Numbered from the stretch's first letter, positions 49,625-62,084 are shown. The stretch: 64,000 bases of DNA from Sweltsa coloradensis (GCA_024449915.1 JAMZAV010000025.1:1180001-1244000); one strand, 5' to 3'. The notes: generated by a model from the letters alone, not told the origin. Numbers and translations: made by a program.

Positions 49625-52160
49625 AGCTTCACGAAAAATTAAAGATGTTTTAAAACTATGATTTGAACTCACTCAGCTTGTTACCTAAAGCAAAACGCTT
49701 GCACAAAATAGTCAAACATACAATACATTCAAAATACTATATAATATATATCTAATATTAATAAGTTTTACTTAAAAATAGCGAGAGAGCACTGAATTTT
49801 TATTTATATGGCATAACACTGGGACTCACAGCTTTGCTTCTACACCAGACATATTGACATTACTTATAGGGAATTTTACAATTTATATAAAAACATTTTC
49901 ATTGATCTTCCAGAAAATATTTGCATACTTTGGACTCTGCTTTGGATTTCAAGTTGGGAACAAAATTTGAGCTTTCTTCCTAAATTATGTTTAGACAATC
50001 ATCAGGAATCTATTATAAGCAATCGAACGTTCCGGATTTATGAGATTTGTGTGTGTTTTTCTACTAAATTCGAATTTAATCTCATCTAAAATTCCTCCAT
50101 ATCTTAAAATGTTTGAGGTACTCACAGTCAAGACACCATTTAAAAAAAAAAAAAAATTTCCCTCATCAAAAATTAAAACCCAACAGACATAATAGTAGGC
50201 CTATAGATTTTTTTAAAAATAATGCTGGCAAATAATTACGCCAGTGAATTGACTTATAAGGGGTAGTTATATTTCGAATGTAGCATATTATCAAGGAATA
50301 CAATTATGTCCCTCTTCAAGTGACTAACAAGTTACTAGGTTCCCTATATGGTATAAAAAAATTTGTGATGGAATCACTAAAACCTTTTTGTGAAGACACA
50401 AGAAGTTATTTGATAAATCTTTTCATCTGGTTTGTATATGGCGGGTATCGAATTAATGACCCCCTTAATGAGTTTGCGCATTCCGCATGACAGAGCAAGT
50501 TATTTTGGTTTTCACCGATGAACTTTAAAATAAAATAAACTTTAAGACAGTTGAATGATTTCGGGCCAACTTCTTTTACGTTGCTAAATATTTATTGTAA
50601 ACGTCGCTTGATCACAAAATTCAGCGAATTTCACAAAGGCTTCGTTCTCGACCACTTTTCAACCTAAAATTGCATCCACAAATTTGAACCTTTGGGGGGT
50701 TGTTTACGAATAATATGCTCTGGGCGCGATCCGTAAATATTCCAAGTAATTGTTTCTTGCAATATATCGAAATTGTGATTTGATCGTACCAAACCCACAT
50801 ACTCACTTATTGACACACTGATCCCATAGAACCGTCAATCGGTAGAGCTTCAAAGTGATCCAGAATAATTCCCTGCATTCTGAGTCAAAACCTGGTTTGT
50901 CATAGTTCATTCAACAAGTTGCTGTGTTTGTTTGTTTTACAATATTATTTTGGTTGGTAGATTTTTAAACTGATCTTAAATTTTGTAAAAAAAAGTCGAC
51001 CCGAACTCAACCAACCGTCTTAAGGGACTATTACACACAATTTTTCACGAAAATAATTATATCTTGTAACTGTGATTTTACACGAATTTTTTAATATTTT
51101 GATCATGAAATTCGCAAAAATTTGCGTTTTGGAAAATTTCTTAAATCGGTTTAACATCCTTTTTTTGTTCCACATAGATACTAGAGAATCGTACCAATCT
51201 AGAATGACCCTTTATAACATCGTGTTTTTAACTGTGCACAAATATACACTCAAACACGCAAAAATATGCATTCCAAATTCACACCCCTTCTTAATAATCA
51301 GCATATTTTGACCGAACCACTAACCCAAATTACAGAACAAAATACATAGGATTTAAAAAGGCTGTCGAGTATGTCAATAACGGCAAATATTTTTTTAGAT
51401 CAAAATTCTCCAAGGTAACGGGGCATAAAGATCGTCCCCATGTTATTTCTTATGGAAGATTTTTGCCGATGGGACCTAGCTCGAAAAGATCCAGGTTTGA
51501 CTTTTTTTTTTTGGGGGGGGGGAGGCATGGTAAACCCAATTTTTTTCTGTTCATTTCTAAATTCATAACTAGTTAGCCTGAATGAAATAAATGTTTTTGA
51601 GGTTAGCGGGTGAATAAAATTGATTTGGATAATGCGTATCTGCAACCATAATGCAACAAAATGAGTTAATGTGGCAATTTTTACATCTATGGCAATTTCT
51701 TCTACATTCTTGATTATTTGGCATTGTGTTTGAAGCTCTTGGGGGGCTTGTGACTGACGTCAAAGAAAATTGGACCCTATCAGAAATAGTCTCCTTACAA
51801 TTTGAAAGAATTCTGGCTTCCCTTATTTGTTCGCAAGCAACATGTCTATTTACAACGTCACGTCGCCATTCTACGTAGTTTGTTTCACTTTTACGAGCTA
51901 GTTACAAGTAACGAACAGGCCAAATGCGTAACGCAAGCGTTTCATTTTAAAACAATGTTACTTACCGGTGCTACATTCTAAGACCAGATGCCAAGCAGCA
52001 ACAGATGGAAGTATTTGAACTTGCGCCAAATATTTCAAATCGTTTGAATCAACAAGCCTCAATGACCTATTAGGCCACCTTCAGTATACGTCAGAGTTCC
52101 CAAAAATTTGCAAACACTATCCAAGAATGTAATCAACTGTCGTTTGCCGCAATATGGCAA
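49625..52160. other. Nothing recognised
   Basis: This is AT-rich with several poly-A/T runs and a T11-G10 homopolymer junction at 51502-51522. Short frames at 50621-50806, 51072-51311, 51400-51645 and 51569-51763 match nothing known. Confidence 0.4.
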
Positions 52161-52725
52161 CAGTGTAAGTGTAGTATTGTATAGTAGTGTTGGGTATTAA
52201 TGTGGTGCATGGTAGTGTATAGTGTAGTGTAGTATTGTATAGTAGTGTAAAGTGTATTGTAGTATTGTATAATATATAGTAATGCAAGGTTTATTGTGTA
52301 ATGTGATGTATGGTATTGTAGTGTAGTATTGTATCGTGGTGTAAGGTATATTCTAGTATTGTATAGTAGTGTTAGGTATATTGTAATGTGGTGCATGGTA
52401 GTGTATAGTGTAGTGTATATGTTTATGTAGTGTAAGGTATTGTATATAGTAGTGTTAGGTATATTGTAATGTGGTGCATGGTAGTGTATAGTGTAGTCTA
52501 GTATTGTATAGTAGTGTTAGGTATATTGTAGTATTGTATAGTAGTGTAAGGTATATTGTAAGGTATAGCGTAGTGTTGTATTTATAGTAATGCAAGGTAT
52601 TTTGTGAAATGTGGTGTATGGTAGTGTAGTGTAGTACCGTGGTGAATGTATAGTGTAAGAAGGTGTATGGTAGTGTATAGTGTAGTCTAGTATTGTGTAG
52701 TAGTGTAAGGTATAGTGTAGGGTTG
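52161..52725. repeat. Degenerate pentamer (GTAGT/GTATA-type) array
   Basis: About 560 bp consist of five-base words of the type GTAGT, GTATA, GTAAG, GTATT and TTGTA, organised into longer imperfect repeats such as TAGTATTGTATAGTAGTGTA. It is strand-asymmetric: the plus strand is almost free of C. A minus-strand frame reading Tyr/Thr/Leu-rich (52133-52396) is a by-product. Confidence 0.9.
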
Positions 52726-54430
52726 AACAGTATCTAGGTTCTATCTACTTCGTACATTTTGTGCTCACTTACCTTTGTTTATATTTGAACCTACCTATGA
52801 ATCGCTTGCGTGTTCAGGTACAATGTACTGGTTGTAAATTTGCAAAATATTTATGTGCAATTAGTTATGCTATTTAAATAACAAAGAAATAAGGCAGTTC
52901 AGTGGAGTGTTTAAATAGTTTTTATTTATTCATTAATCTATTTACTCTAATTAGATATTTCAATTATTTTATATATCTGAATTGACTCAATTATTTAAAC
53001 TACCGATCATCCTATTGCATAGATACTGAATATATGGACTGGTATTCCCGCTAAGAAAATGTGTGTCGATCTATGTAATATGAAAAGTAGGTAGGTACCC
53101 ATTCAGGTGGGACCACGATCACAGCCTGTAGTAGGCTTGTAAAAGTGTTATAATCTAGTTCAATGTAAAAAATAATAAATTAATGAACTGTTGCCTCAAA
53201 ATACAGAAGGGTGGATAAGAAGAAAATAGAGTGGAATTTCTGAAGTCCCGGTTATTTCAAAATAGATCAACTTGCTCAATTTGATATGAAGAAAGATTTC
53301 CCCAAAATCTGAAACCGTTTTCTTCAATATCCTCACTCAACAAAATGTTTATATCAATAAGACGCAATGGGCCATAGAGGCCTTGATGACCTAGCAATGA
53401 ACTGGGTTCCCGAACCCGTGTCTCGTCAAGTCTTTCGTGCACCATGCTGCGAAACTCAGATGAACGACAGCTAAGCCCCACCCCCTCTTCCAATCTGTTA
53501 AATAATGGCGTAAAAGCGTTGTCTCCTCTGGAATTATGTTCACTCTACTTTTAAGGGTAAATATACCCGGTGCTGTCTAAGTCAAAGTAAATTTTACTTA
53601 TTGCACTCAAACTATATTTTACTTATTTATGAGTTGTATTAAATCTCAATATTTAGAGCAACTCAAAATGGTTTACCCGTTTATTTAAATTTAAATTTAT
53701 CATGCAAACATTGTTGCAATTTGATAAAAAATCAAATAAACAAATGAAAATAATAAATAAAATTCAGGAAAAACTAAATCATACCACAATGGATCAATCT
53801 ATACTTTGATAAATTTAAAAAAGTACCTTCACCGATGCTAAGACTTATTTGAACCAGTATATATCTCTACTTTGAAACCAAGAGATATATCTCTAGAACA
53901 GTGAGGGTAAAACGTAATCAACAGCCTGAACTATTCTCAGTTGTCCTCGGCATTGATCACATCAACGATGTCTCGGAATAGATTGAAGAACTGTTACGTA
54001 AATCTAGTTTTATATCTCCCGCATATAACACATACCATGTGAACCATCGCAGCCGACACGACTTTCTAGATAGTTACTCCACACGTCGCAAGATGGAGGC
54101 TAGATCGGTATATTTGCACTTCTGCTAACTCAAATCGCGAATAGTGCGAAACTTAGGGTGTCTCATCAGGGTGTCCGATCCCCCCTCCCGAAATCAGAAG
54201 GTTTATAATAATACTTAATAGCATTATGTACTGTATGTGGCATACATAAATGTAAGCCCTACCTATGGCAAGATTTTTTAAACTATACAGTATATTATGG
54301 ATCTTCACAATTTTATAAATTATTGACAAAAAACACTCTAAAAACAAGAATCACTATTTACAATGTTAAAAATAAAAATAACAAATCTGGAGTTTTGCGC
54401 CCCAGACCCGCACTAGCTAGGGAGCATCCC
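52726..54430. other. Nothing recognised
   Basis: This is AT-rich sequence; a minus-strand 78-codon frame at 53257-53493 and another at 54153-54347 lack known similarity. Confidence 0.4.
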
Positions 54431-54435
54431 CTAGA

Positions 54436-54450
54436 CCCCCCCCCCCCCCC
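54436..54450. repeat. C homopolymer (15 bp)
   Basis: A run of 15 C follows CCTAGA. A plus-strand frame crossing it reads as poly-Pro and is not considered real. Confidence 0.95.
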
Positions 54451-54609
54451 ATTGCACCAGGATACGTACTTTTCCCGAAATTATAGTTTCGTGGCAGTTC
54501 TACACAATTTTAGTATAAACACCGAAATTCACCCCACCCCCCTCCCGAATCAAAATTCTGGCTACGCCCCTGGCCCAAACGTTTTGAGTAAAGACACGTT
54601 ATAATTAAA

Positions 54610-54700
54610 CCAATACAACGGATTGAGTCCTCTTAAACAAACCTTCACCAATACCCTTACTCCAAACTACCTAACCTAGATAAGCACTTGAAAGGGGACA
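54610..54700 (+). mobile_element. SINE-A tail-half fragment
   Basis: ACGGATTGAGTCCTCTTAAA, ACAAACCTTCACCAATACCC and GATAAGCACTTGAAAGGGGA follow the SINE-A order from body to tail. Confidence 0.6.
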
Positions 54701-54774
54701 TGTAATTACAGGCAGGAAAGATCTTAATGTTCTAAATTTTCATAATCTAAATCAAATCAAACAAACACTGGTAT

Positions 54775-55050
54775 GGGAGTATCAAAACATGGTGGTTTCT
54801 CCCTTGTTCTAGACTTCGTTAATGGTGGAGGTGCCGTGTACATCAGAATTAATATTTAAAACTTTCTGGGGGTCTACTTCAGCCTCCCAACTCCCAGAGT
54901 TACCACACACAATCTGAATCATCCTTGTTGAAGGGTAATGTCTACACAAAAGTGTGTCAATCGTACGTCGTGTTCGGTTTTTACCGTGAGACGTGACACT
55001 TTCACAGATGGACGAACAGAAAGGTGAAGCATATAGGGGAGATTCGCTCT
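54775..55050 (-). mobile_element. M-element copy K
   Basis: GGGAGTATCAAAACATGG is followed by AATGGTGGAGGTGCCGTGTA, CATCCTTGTTGAAGGGTAAT, CGTCGTGTTCGGTTTTTACC, GTGAGACGTGACACTTTCAC and the far end ATAGGGGAGATTCGCTCTCC. The first 40 bp resemble the start of copy M. Confidence 0.75.
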
Positions 55051-55270
55051 CCATAAATTTCAATGAAAAGCTTGAATGTTTTACAATATTCAATAATGCT
55101 AAATAAATAATAAATAAATTGTTTTACAAATTATTTCATTGCGTTGGAAAACTGTGATTTCAAAGGCAGCTGTCAAAATATGTAAATAACAAAATATACA
55201 TGACCATCCGAATTTTTTGTTAACTGGGCAATGCCACACAATGATGTTCCTAGCTTGTTATCGCCTACAT

Positions 55271-55453
55271 TATGGTGGAGTTGCCGGGCACATGAATATT
55301 CAAACTTTCCGAAGTACTAGCCTTGAATGGAAAATATGTAAAGAACCTGCATGTCAATTTCTGGGTTCGTGTTCTGTTTTTCTCATTTGAAGTGATACTC
55401 GTACAGACGGACGGACTGAAACGTGATACATATGGAGGAGCTACGCTCCCTAT
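55271..55453 (-). mobile_element. M-element copy L
   Basis: TATGGTGGAGTTGCCGGGCA is followed by TGGGTTCGTGTTCTGTTTTT, ACAGACGGACGGACTGAAAC and the terminus GGAGCTACGCTCCCTATTAT. Read on the minus strand, that last end is AATAGGGAGCGTAGCTCC, defining one family terminus. Confidence 0.75.
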
Positions 55454-55459
55454 TATGTA

Positions 55460-56600
55460 GTTGAAACCATTGTTGCTAGCAACAACGTCTAATTAGTCCC
55501 ATTTAAATTGTTTTGAGGTTATGAATAAATCGACAAAAAATGGCTTTGAAAATTAAGAAATTTCGTTCGGTGAACATGTTTTGTTTATGTTTTCTGAATT
55601 TGACGTAGCCCTTAAATTAAGTCTCCACTTACTTCAGTAAGGAACACTACTAATGTAAGTCGGAAGTCCCCTGCATGATGGATAGCTGTCATTTTGTAAT
55701 GTTACCGTATTTTCAATTGGAAAAACGAAAATATTATTTCAACCTTTAGTTCGTCATAAGCTATAACATTTCCTGTGTGAACGCCTTATTTTTGGAAAGC
55801 TTCAATCTGAGCTTCAAATGTGAAAAGCAGAAACATCAGAGGGTTACTTTTCTAGCCCAGTGCTGCCACCCTACTGACAGACTACGAAGCTCGAAGTCTC
55901 GTTACCTACTCAGGATAAAGAAGTCGTCACCTCGCTCGACGCGACGTACCGACGCTTCAAAATATCTGTAACGTAAGCTATCACGAACTTTTATTTAATT
56001 CTAAGAACATCAGAACGAATTTTTTACACATTTCATTTGCATTCCTAACACAATTAACATGGGCAATATTTCTCTATGCCCTAAAACATTTCGGATTGCT
56101 GTTTTTCGTATAGTTTTTACATTGAAGAGGTTATAAGGACATACTCTTCAGGTAAATTATTGTTTTCTCGTCTGAATGACATCGAAGTTGTTAAAAAATG
56201 TGTACATTTGTCACGGAAGTGGAAATAAAGGGCTCTACGGTAAAATATTTCCAAAACTTATTTAGAAATAAAATAAATTTTTAAGATAAATTTTTTAAAT
56301 TTTCGTGATTTGTTTCTGGCTGATTACCAAAATAATATTAATAATCTTGGGCTTTATGGATATCCATGTATGCTTTCTTGACTACATACAGTTTCATGAA
56401 CACACACGATTAAAATATAAATCATACTATGAATACAGGAAATTATTGAACAAATGAACTTCGATGCAACCATAATATTACTTATTGCACTTTTGAGGAA
56501 TAAAAAACGTAATTAAAATCAATATACGAAATTATTTAACATCAATATTCAAGCAAGCAGTGACAAAAGCGACAAAATTATGTAGCTCATGAGAACGCGC
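55460..56600. other. Nothing recognised
   Basis: No repeat or gene is recognised; the frame at 55777-55971 has no known similarity. Confidence 0.4.
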
Positions 56601-56785
56601 GTGATTTGCTTCTGTAGGTCGCCAACTTGGTACTACAACAGACAATCCCGAATGAAAAGTTTTCCCCCATGTTTTCTTCAGTCAATACGGTGAAACCTAG
56701 GAATTACAAATTGGACATTCATATTTAACTATCCACAAACAATTTACCTGGTTTAAGTCACCTGTCAAAGGGGAAGTAAGCATCG
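56600..56785 (+). mobile_element. SINE-A copy, highly degenerate
   Basis: ACAATCCCGAATGAAAAGTT, TCTTCAGTCAATACGGTG and AAGTCACCTGTCAAAGGGGA keep the SINE-A order with heavy divergence. Confidence 0.4.
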
Positions 56786-56990
56786 TTTGTAATATGTGTG
56801 CAAGGCCAAAAATCCAGTGATAAGATTCGAAAGCAAATGGTTTCAAAGTTTAGCATTTACTTCTCTATGCGTAATTATTTTCAAAAAACCTGTGACGTTG
56901 GTTGATTACAAATAACATAACTTGTCAATACCTTAGCCATGACGCAGCGATTTGAAAATTGTTAATTGAGTATTAAAGCGAGCACGGGTT

Positions 56991-57790
56991 TGGGAGTATC
57001 AAAACAGGAACAGATCGTGGGAGAATACAAAAACAATGTTCCTTTCCATTGTTAACGTTGTTGGTGGAGGTGCCGGGTTCATGAGGAATATAAAACTAAA
57101 AATACCTTATATTAGTGCATTGATGTCTCGTTGTTGGTGGAGGTGCCGGGTTTATGAGGAATATAAAACTAAAAATACCTTCTATTAGTGCATTGATGTC
57201 TCGTTGTTGGTGGAGGTGCCGGGTTTGTGAGGAATATCAAACTAAAAATACCTTCTATTAGTGCATTGATGTCTCGTTGTTGGTGGAGGTGCCGGGTTTG
57301 TGAGGAATATCAAACTAAAAATACCTTCTATTAGTGCATTGATGTCTCGTTGTTGGTGGAGGTGCCGGGTTTATGAGGAATATAAAACTAAAAATACCTT
57401 CTATTAGTGCATTGATGTCTCGTTGTTGGTGGAGGTGCCGGGTTTATGAGGAATATCAAACTAAAAATACCTTCTATTAGTGCATTGATGTCTCGTTGTT
57501 GGTGGAGGTGCCGGGTTTGTGAGGAATATAAAACTAAAAATACCTTCTATTAGTGCATTGATGTCTCGTTGTTGGTGGAGGTGCCGGGTTTATGAGGAAT
57601 ATAAAACTAAAATACCTTCTATTAGTGCATTGATGTCTCGTTATTGGTGGAGGTGCCGGGTATTTATATGGAAACTTCGGATGACGCAAGCCCCGAGCCT
57701 GACCCACAGGGTCGCCAAAAGCATTTTTATCATCTTTTTCAGGGTATGTCAACTAAAAACGCACGTCAATCGGAGGTCTTGTTTTTGTAT
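56991..57790 (-). mobile_element. M-element copy M with tandemly amplified end
   Basis: This element opens with GGGAGTATCAAAACAGG and continues into a 73-bp repeat array before the rest of the element: GGTGGAGGTGCCGGGTATTT, GAGCCTGACCCACAGGGTCG, GCCAAAAGCATTTTTATC and CGTCAATCGGAGGTCTTG. Only one copy of the distal portion exists, so the array amplified from inside one insertion. Confidence 0.8.
57062..57644. repeat. 73-bp tandem array, eight units plus the start of a ninth
   Basis: TGGTGGAGGTGCCGGGTT recurs at 57062, 57135, 57208, 57281, 57354, 57427, 57500, 57573 and 57645. The spacing is 73 bp except the last interval (72, one A lost). Units are almost identical, varying mainly at TTCATG/TTTATG/TTTGTG and ATAAAAC/ATCAAAC. 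The remainder of the unit (AATATAAAACTAAAAATACC to GCATTGATGTCTCGTTGT) is not seen in the other M-elements. Confidence 0.97.
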
Positions 57791-57799
57791 TTTATGATC

Positions 57800-58120
57800 A
57801 TGCCCCTTTTTTTCTGCCAACATATTGTTTTGCTATTTAACTGTAAATCTTATCCTAAAAATGAAAATGAAATACTTTTTCGTTTACTTTGGTTATTTTT
57901 AGATAGCGGATAAATTAAAAAGGTTATACGTGTACTTCTCTATTGTCCCTGGATAGCTATATCACAAAACGTTTATTATTCAAAATTACAATTAAAATAA
58001 ATGGCTTTCGCGCTGATTGAGTCAAATAATGCCACATTATTCGTGTCTACAATTAGTATATAATAAATACGCTTTACCCAGAAATAAATAATTTATTGTG
58101 AATTTGTTTTGAATTTACTA
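57800..58120. other. Nothing recognised
   Basis: AT-rich, with no gene or repeat identified. Confidence 0.4.
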
Positions 58121-58122
58121 AG

Positions 58123-58180
58123 TTGATTGATTGGATATTGCTTAACGTCTCATATTTATGCAGCTTGGCTAATCGTTAGT
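58123..58180 (-). mobile_element. SINE-B tail fragment in reverse
   Basis: TTGATTGATTGGATATTGCT and TAACGTCTCATATTTATG are the reverse complement of the end of the 5S-headed copy (40596-40630). Only the last ~55 bp are present. Confidence 0.75.
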
Positions 58181-59165
58181 TAGTTAGAAAAAAAGTCGGC
58201 TTCTCCAAGACCAGGGGAAAAGAGTCAAATTGGCTTTTTTCGGGCTAAGACCCATCGACAAAAATGTCTCCTAAGAAATGTCATTGCGACGTTCTTTATG
58301 ACCCTGACCTTGCAAGCTCGAGGATTCTGATCAGAAAATAATTGTCATGAAAGAAAATAGGCCTACTCGCATTACTTCCTTGTACAAATACACGTACAAA
58401 TACACGATTTGTGTGCTTTTGGGCTTGGTTCAGACATTCTAATATCAAGGTCTTAAATTTCAAATTGCACTTTTTTTCGTCTTTGACTGTATATTTGTAC
58501 TCAGTTTCAAGTCAGGAACACTGTAAATAGATTTTATGCTTTCATTTCTGTGTATATAACAAACAACCAGATTGAAGGTAATCGAAGGAAAAAACCGAAC
58601 CCCTAATTTTCACACATTTCTGGTGGAGAAATATTTAAAACTTTGTACAACATCACAGGCCTACAATATTGTTTTAAATGCTTATTTTAAATCTGTATTA
58701 TGCAATAAAATTTTTGTAACGTATTGCTTCCCCTTATTTAAATTTGGTTTTACTAATACGAATAAATCCTAAGTTTGGTTTTAACTCTTTCACATCTCAT
58801 TGTTTTGTGTAATATAAGAAAATTATATTATGTAAAGAAACTAAGAACAGGTAATAATTATTTTAAATTGTATTTTGGACATAATAACACAGTTCATTTT
58901 TCAAAGTGTACGGTTTTACTTTGAAGAAAGGTGAAAATATCACAGTATAATAATAAGAGTGTTATTCACAGATAAATATATCAAATAATTCGTTTTACTA
59001 TGTAAATAAAATAAGTAAATAAAATAAAATAATTAATTAAACTAATTAGCTTTAGATTGGTAAATAACGTACACATTCTGCAGTGCAACGTCACGCTCAC
59101 TAACATAACGTCTAATGTCGATATGTCAAATATGCCGAATATGTCAATATGTCAAAAATATCGAG
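58181..59165. other. Nothing recognised
   Basis: AT-rich; a frame at 58572-58772 has no known similarity. Confidence 0.4.
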
Positions 59166-59169
59166 TGTT

Positions 59170-59560
59170 CAGAGTTCGAACACGAATACAACATCTACTA
59201 TGACGATATTTGGACACGAAAACAACGTACGTGTGATAAGTCAAGGGTTTGGACACGAATACACCGTCTGGTAAGTCGATATTTGAATACAAATGCAACG
59301 TCTACTATGTCAGTGTTTGGACACGAATACGTCAGCGTGTTTGGACACGAATACAACGTCTGATCCGACGAGTGTTTCGACACAAATACGTCAGCTGTGT
59401 TTGGACACAAATATAACGTCTGCTCTTACGAGTAAGTGTTTGGACACGAATACAACGTTTACCCCGATGAGTGTTTGGACACGAATACGTCAGCTATGTG
59501 TTTGGACACGAATACAACGTCTGCTACGACGAGTGTTTGGACACGAATACGTCTGCTATT
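59170..59560. repeat. ~60-bp minisatellite built of ~30-bp half-units
   Basis: GTGTTTGGACACGAATAC recurs about every 28-35 bp, alternating with GTCAGCTATGT and AACGTCTGCTACGACGA endings to give a ~60-bp composite. Early copies (59170-59290) are diverged and later ones near-identical. Several frames stay open through it on both strands (for example 59198-59410 minus, 59293-59571 plus), which is expected of such a repeat. Confidence 0.92.
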
Positions 59561-59943
59561 CTAAATATTGAGACGCCAATAACGAACACAACGACTCTTG
59601 TATTAGGTAATAAAACATCAAGATCGCTCTCTCCGTTATACACGGGACCTCCCAAAGCCTGCAGCTAAGTACCTACAGAGTCTACGCTACTGGTAGATAA
59701 CTTATGGCTTTCGTAATTAAATAACTAAAATATACATGGACACTGGGAGATGTTGTAATGGAGAGTATTTATTTTTATTGGAATAAATGGTAATAAATCA
59801 CAGTTAGTAGAACACATCGTCTCGAATGCCAAATCCCATCGTCGATTTGCATACACATTTACCTTCGATGAAACCGACAAAAACAATTTAATTATTTTAC
59901 ATTTCCAGCAGTGTTGGTTGTATGTGGATTATTTCCATTACGT

Positions 59944-61105
59944 ACTAGTTGAACTCACACGTTGTATTTGCTAATCCCAACACTCGTGACTCACGAATGT
60001 TACTTGTTGGATCTCGAACTCATACCATGATATTCCTGTTGCTAGAACTCACACGTATGAATTGCTAATACTAGAACTCAAACGTGGTGAATGCTGATAC
60101 CAGATAAATCCCCATCGTAATGTTTGACCTAGACTTACACGAGTAATTGTTGATACCGAAACACACGTGTGATTATGATACCAATAACCCCTTCAGAATT
60201 TGTTGACGCTAGAACTTACACGAGGTAATTGTTGAATACCGACTATCACACGTGGTGATTACTGATACTGTATAACATCATACCATGTACTGTTCTAGAA
60301 CTACACGTATGTTGATACAGAACTCAACGTGGTGAATGCTGATACCAGATAAATCCCACATTCAGTAATTGTTGACGCTAGAACTTACACGAGGTAATTG
60401 TTGATACCAGAACTCACACGTGGTGATTACTGAAACCAGATAAATCCCACTTTCAGTAATTGTTGACGCTAGAACTTACACGAGGTAATTGTTGATACCA
60501 GAACTCACACGTGGTGATTACTGATACCAGATAAAACCCACTTTCAGTAATTGTTGACGCTAGAACTTCACACTTTGTTTGCTTGTACTAGAACTCACAG
60601 GTTATAATTGCTTATACTAGAATTTACTCAAGTAATTGTATTGTTTGCTCTTTATTATTACCTTGACAGCTATTATACATCCTACTTACATTTATTTTTA
60701 TGATTATTCAATATCCATTCACGACATTTACCTTTCAACATTCAAACACTTTTGATCTTTCTCAAATCTCTTATACAAGAACTCACATGATATAATTGCT
60801 TATACTAGAAAACTCACCCGTGGTGGTTACTGATACCAGATAAATCCTACGATAAGTAATTGTTGACGCTAGAACTCTCACGAGGTAATTGTTGAAGAAC
60901 TCACCCGCAGTAATTGTTGATACTAGAAGCTCACACTGTATGCTCATACTAGTTCACTCTTAGTAATTGCGTATTCTGCAACTAATTAATTTTAATTGCT
61001 GTAACTAGAACTCACATGTGATAATTGCTGTTACTAGAGCTCACATGTGATAATTGCTGTTACTAGAACTCACACGTAGTAATTGCTGGCATAGAACCCA
61101 CACGT
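59944..61105. repeat. Complex satellite: ~30-bp subunits with a 91-bp higher-order unit
   Basis: Subunits of the form TAGAACTCACACGTGGTGAT, then AATTGTTGATACC, recur for 1.16 kb. In the middle, GTTGACGCTAGAACTTACAC starts at 60371 and 60462, with its first half repeated at 60553, exactly 91 bp apart. Each 91-bp unit holds three diverged subunits. A non-repeat interruption lies at about 60625-60775. Confidence 0.92.
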
Positions 61106-61109
61106 CGAT

Positions 61110-62080
61110 GAGAGATGTATGTTAATAAACGCATAACTTTCTCGTTTTAATTGAATTTTCGCAGAGGCTTTAGTCTGAATGTTTGGGCACCGGCGCCAAT
61201 GCTTGTGACATTGATTGGTTCGGCTCGGTAGGGTAGGGTGTTGTCTCTCTTCCTGCATATTCTCAAGGGTGTGGTGCTATTTCAAGACACGAGTCACATT
61301 CCATGCCACTACAACACCCAGGCCGCCATATTGACAACATAACGACTACACTACACTCATTTATCACTATACTTCGTTAAAGGCAATCATTAACGCATTA
61401 AAATGACCCGGTTTTTCTCTAAGGACAGGTTTATATAATTATTAAATATTCATGGAAGCATGCGTCTCCCCCAAAGGAGCTCCCCGCCAGACCACCCTCA
61501 GTCCTCTGCGCTCTCAGACGACTAGCGCCGATGCACGCAAATTAGTGAAATTACGCGAGAGTAATACACGATAAACAATGTAGACTGAGTTATTGATAGT
61601 AGATGAAATGTTTGAAGTATCGCCGCTAGAGATGGCTCAGCATACTCTTATTTCAGACGTTTCTCTAATGTTTTCTCAGTGATGATAGGTGCATGCTAGG
61701 ATTGACTTCTACTAATACTAATAGTTAAGTGTTAATTCCGTCTCAAAACGAGAACACAGTTGTTTTAGCAAATATGCAAATCTGAATTCTAGAAAATATT
61801 GCTATTGCTAAGAAAATAATGTTTTGACATCGTTTTGTCAATTCAATTGAGCTTGGCCCAACTCAAATGCGTGCACTCAGATGTTGATAATTTCTGATGA
61901 ACGGTTGGTAATATCATTACCAAATTTTGCATTAATGTTTATATTATGGTACTTTTATATTGATATCCCCAATTGGTTACAAAAAATAAGCCTTAAAGAT
62001 CCACTGCGAGACATAAGTCCAAAATGGAAAAAATGGAAAATCTAAAACATGGATTTCAATTCTGGAAATTCCCAACAAAC
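61110..62080. other. Nothing recognised
   Basis: This is the flank of the satellite. A locally GC-richer patch at 61480-61530 has no recognisable coding content. Confidence 0.4.
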
Positions 62081-62084
62081 CGTT

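Noticed and set aside
52161..52725. Telomeric TTAGG array
   Set aside because: TTAGG occurs only as isolated words within a different degenerate pentamer array.
57062..57644. CRISPR array
   Set aside because: Units are contiguous 73-bp copies with no variable spacers, and the genome is eukaryotic.
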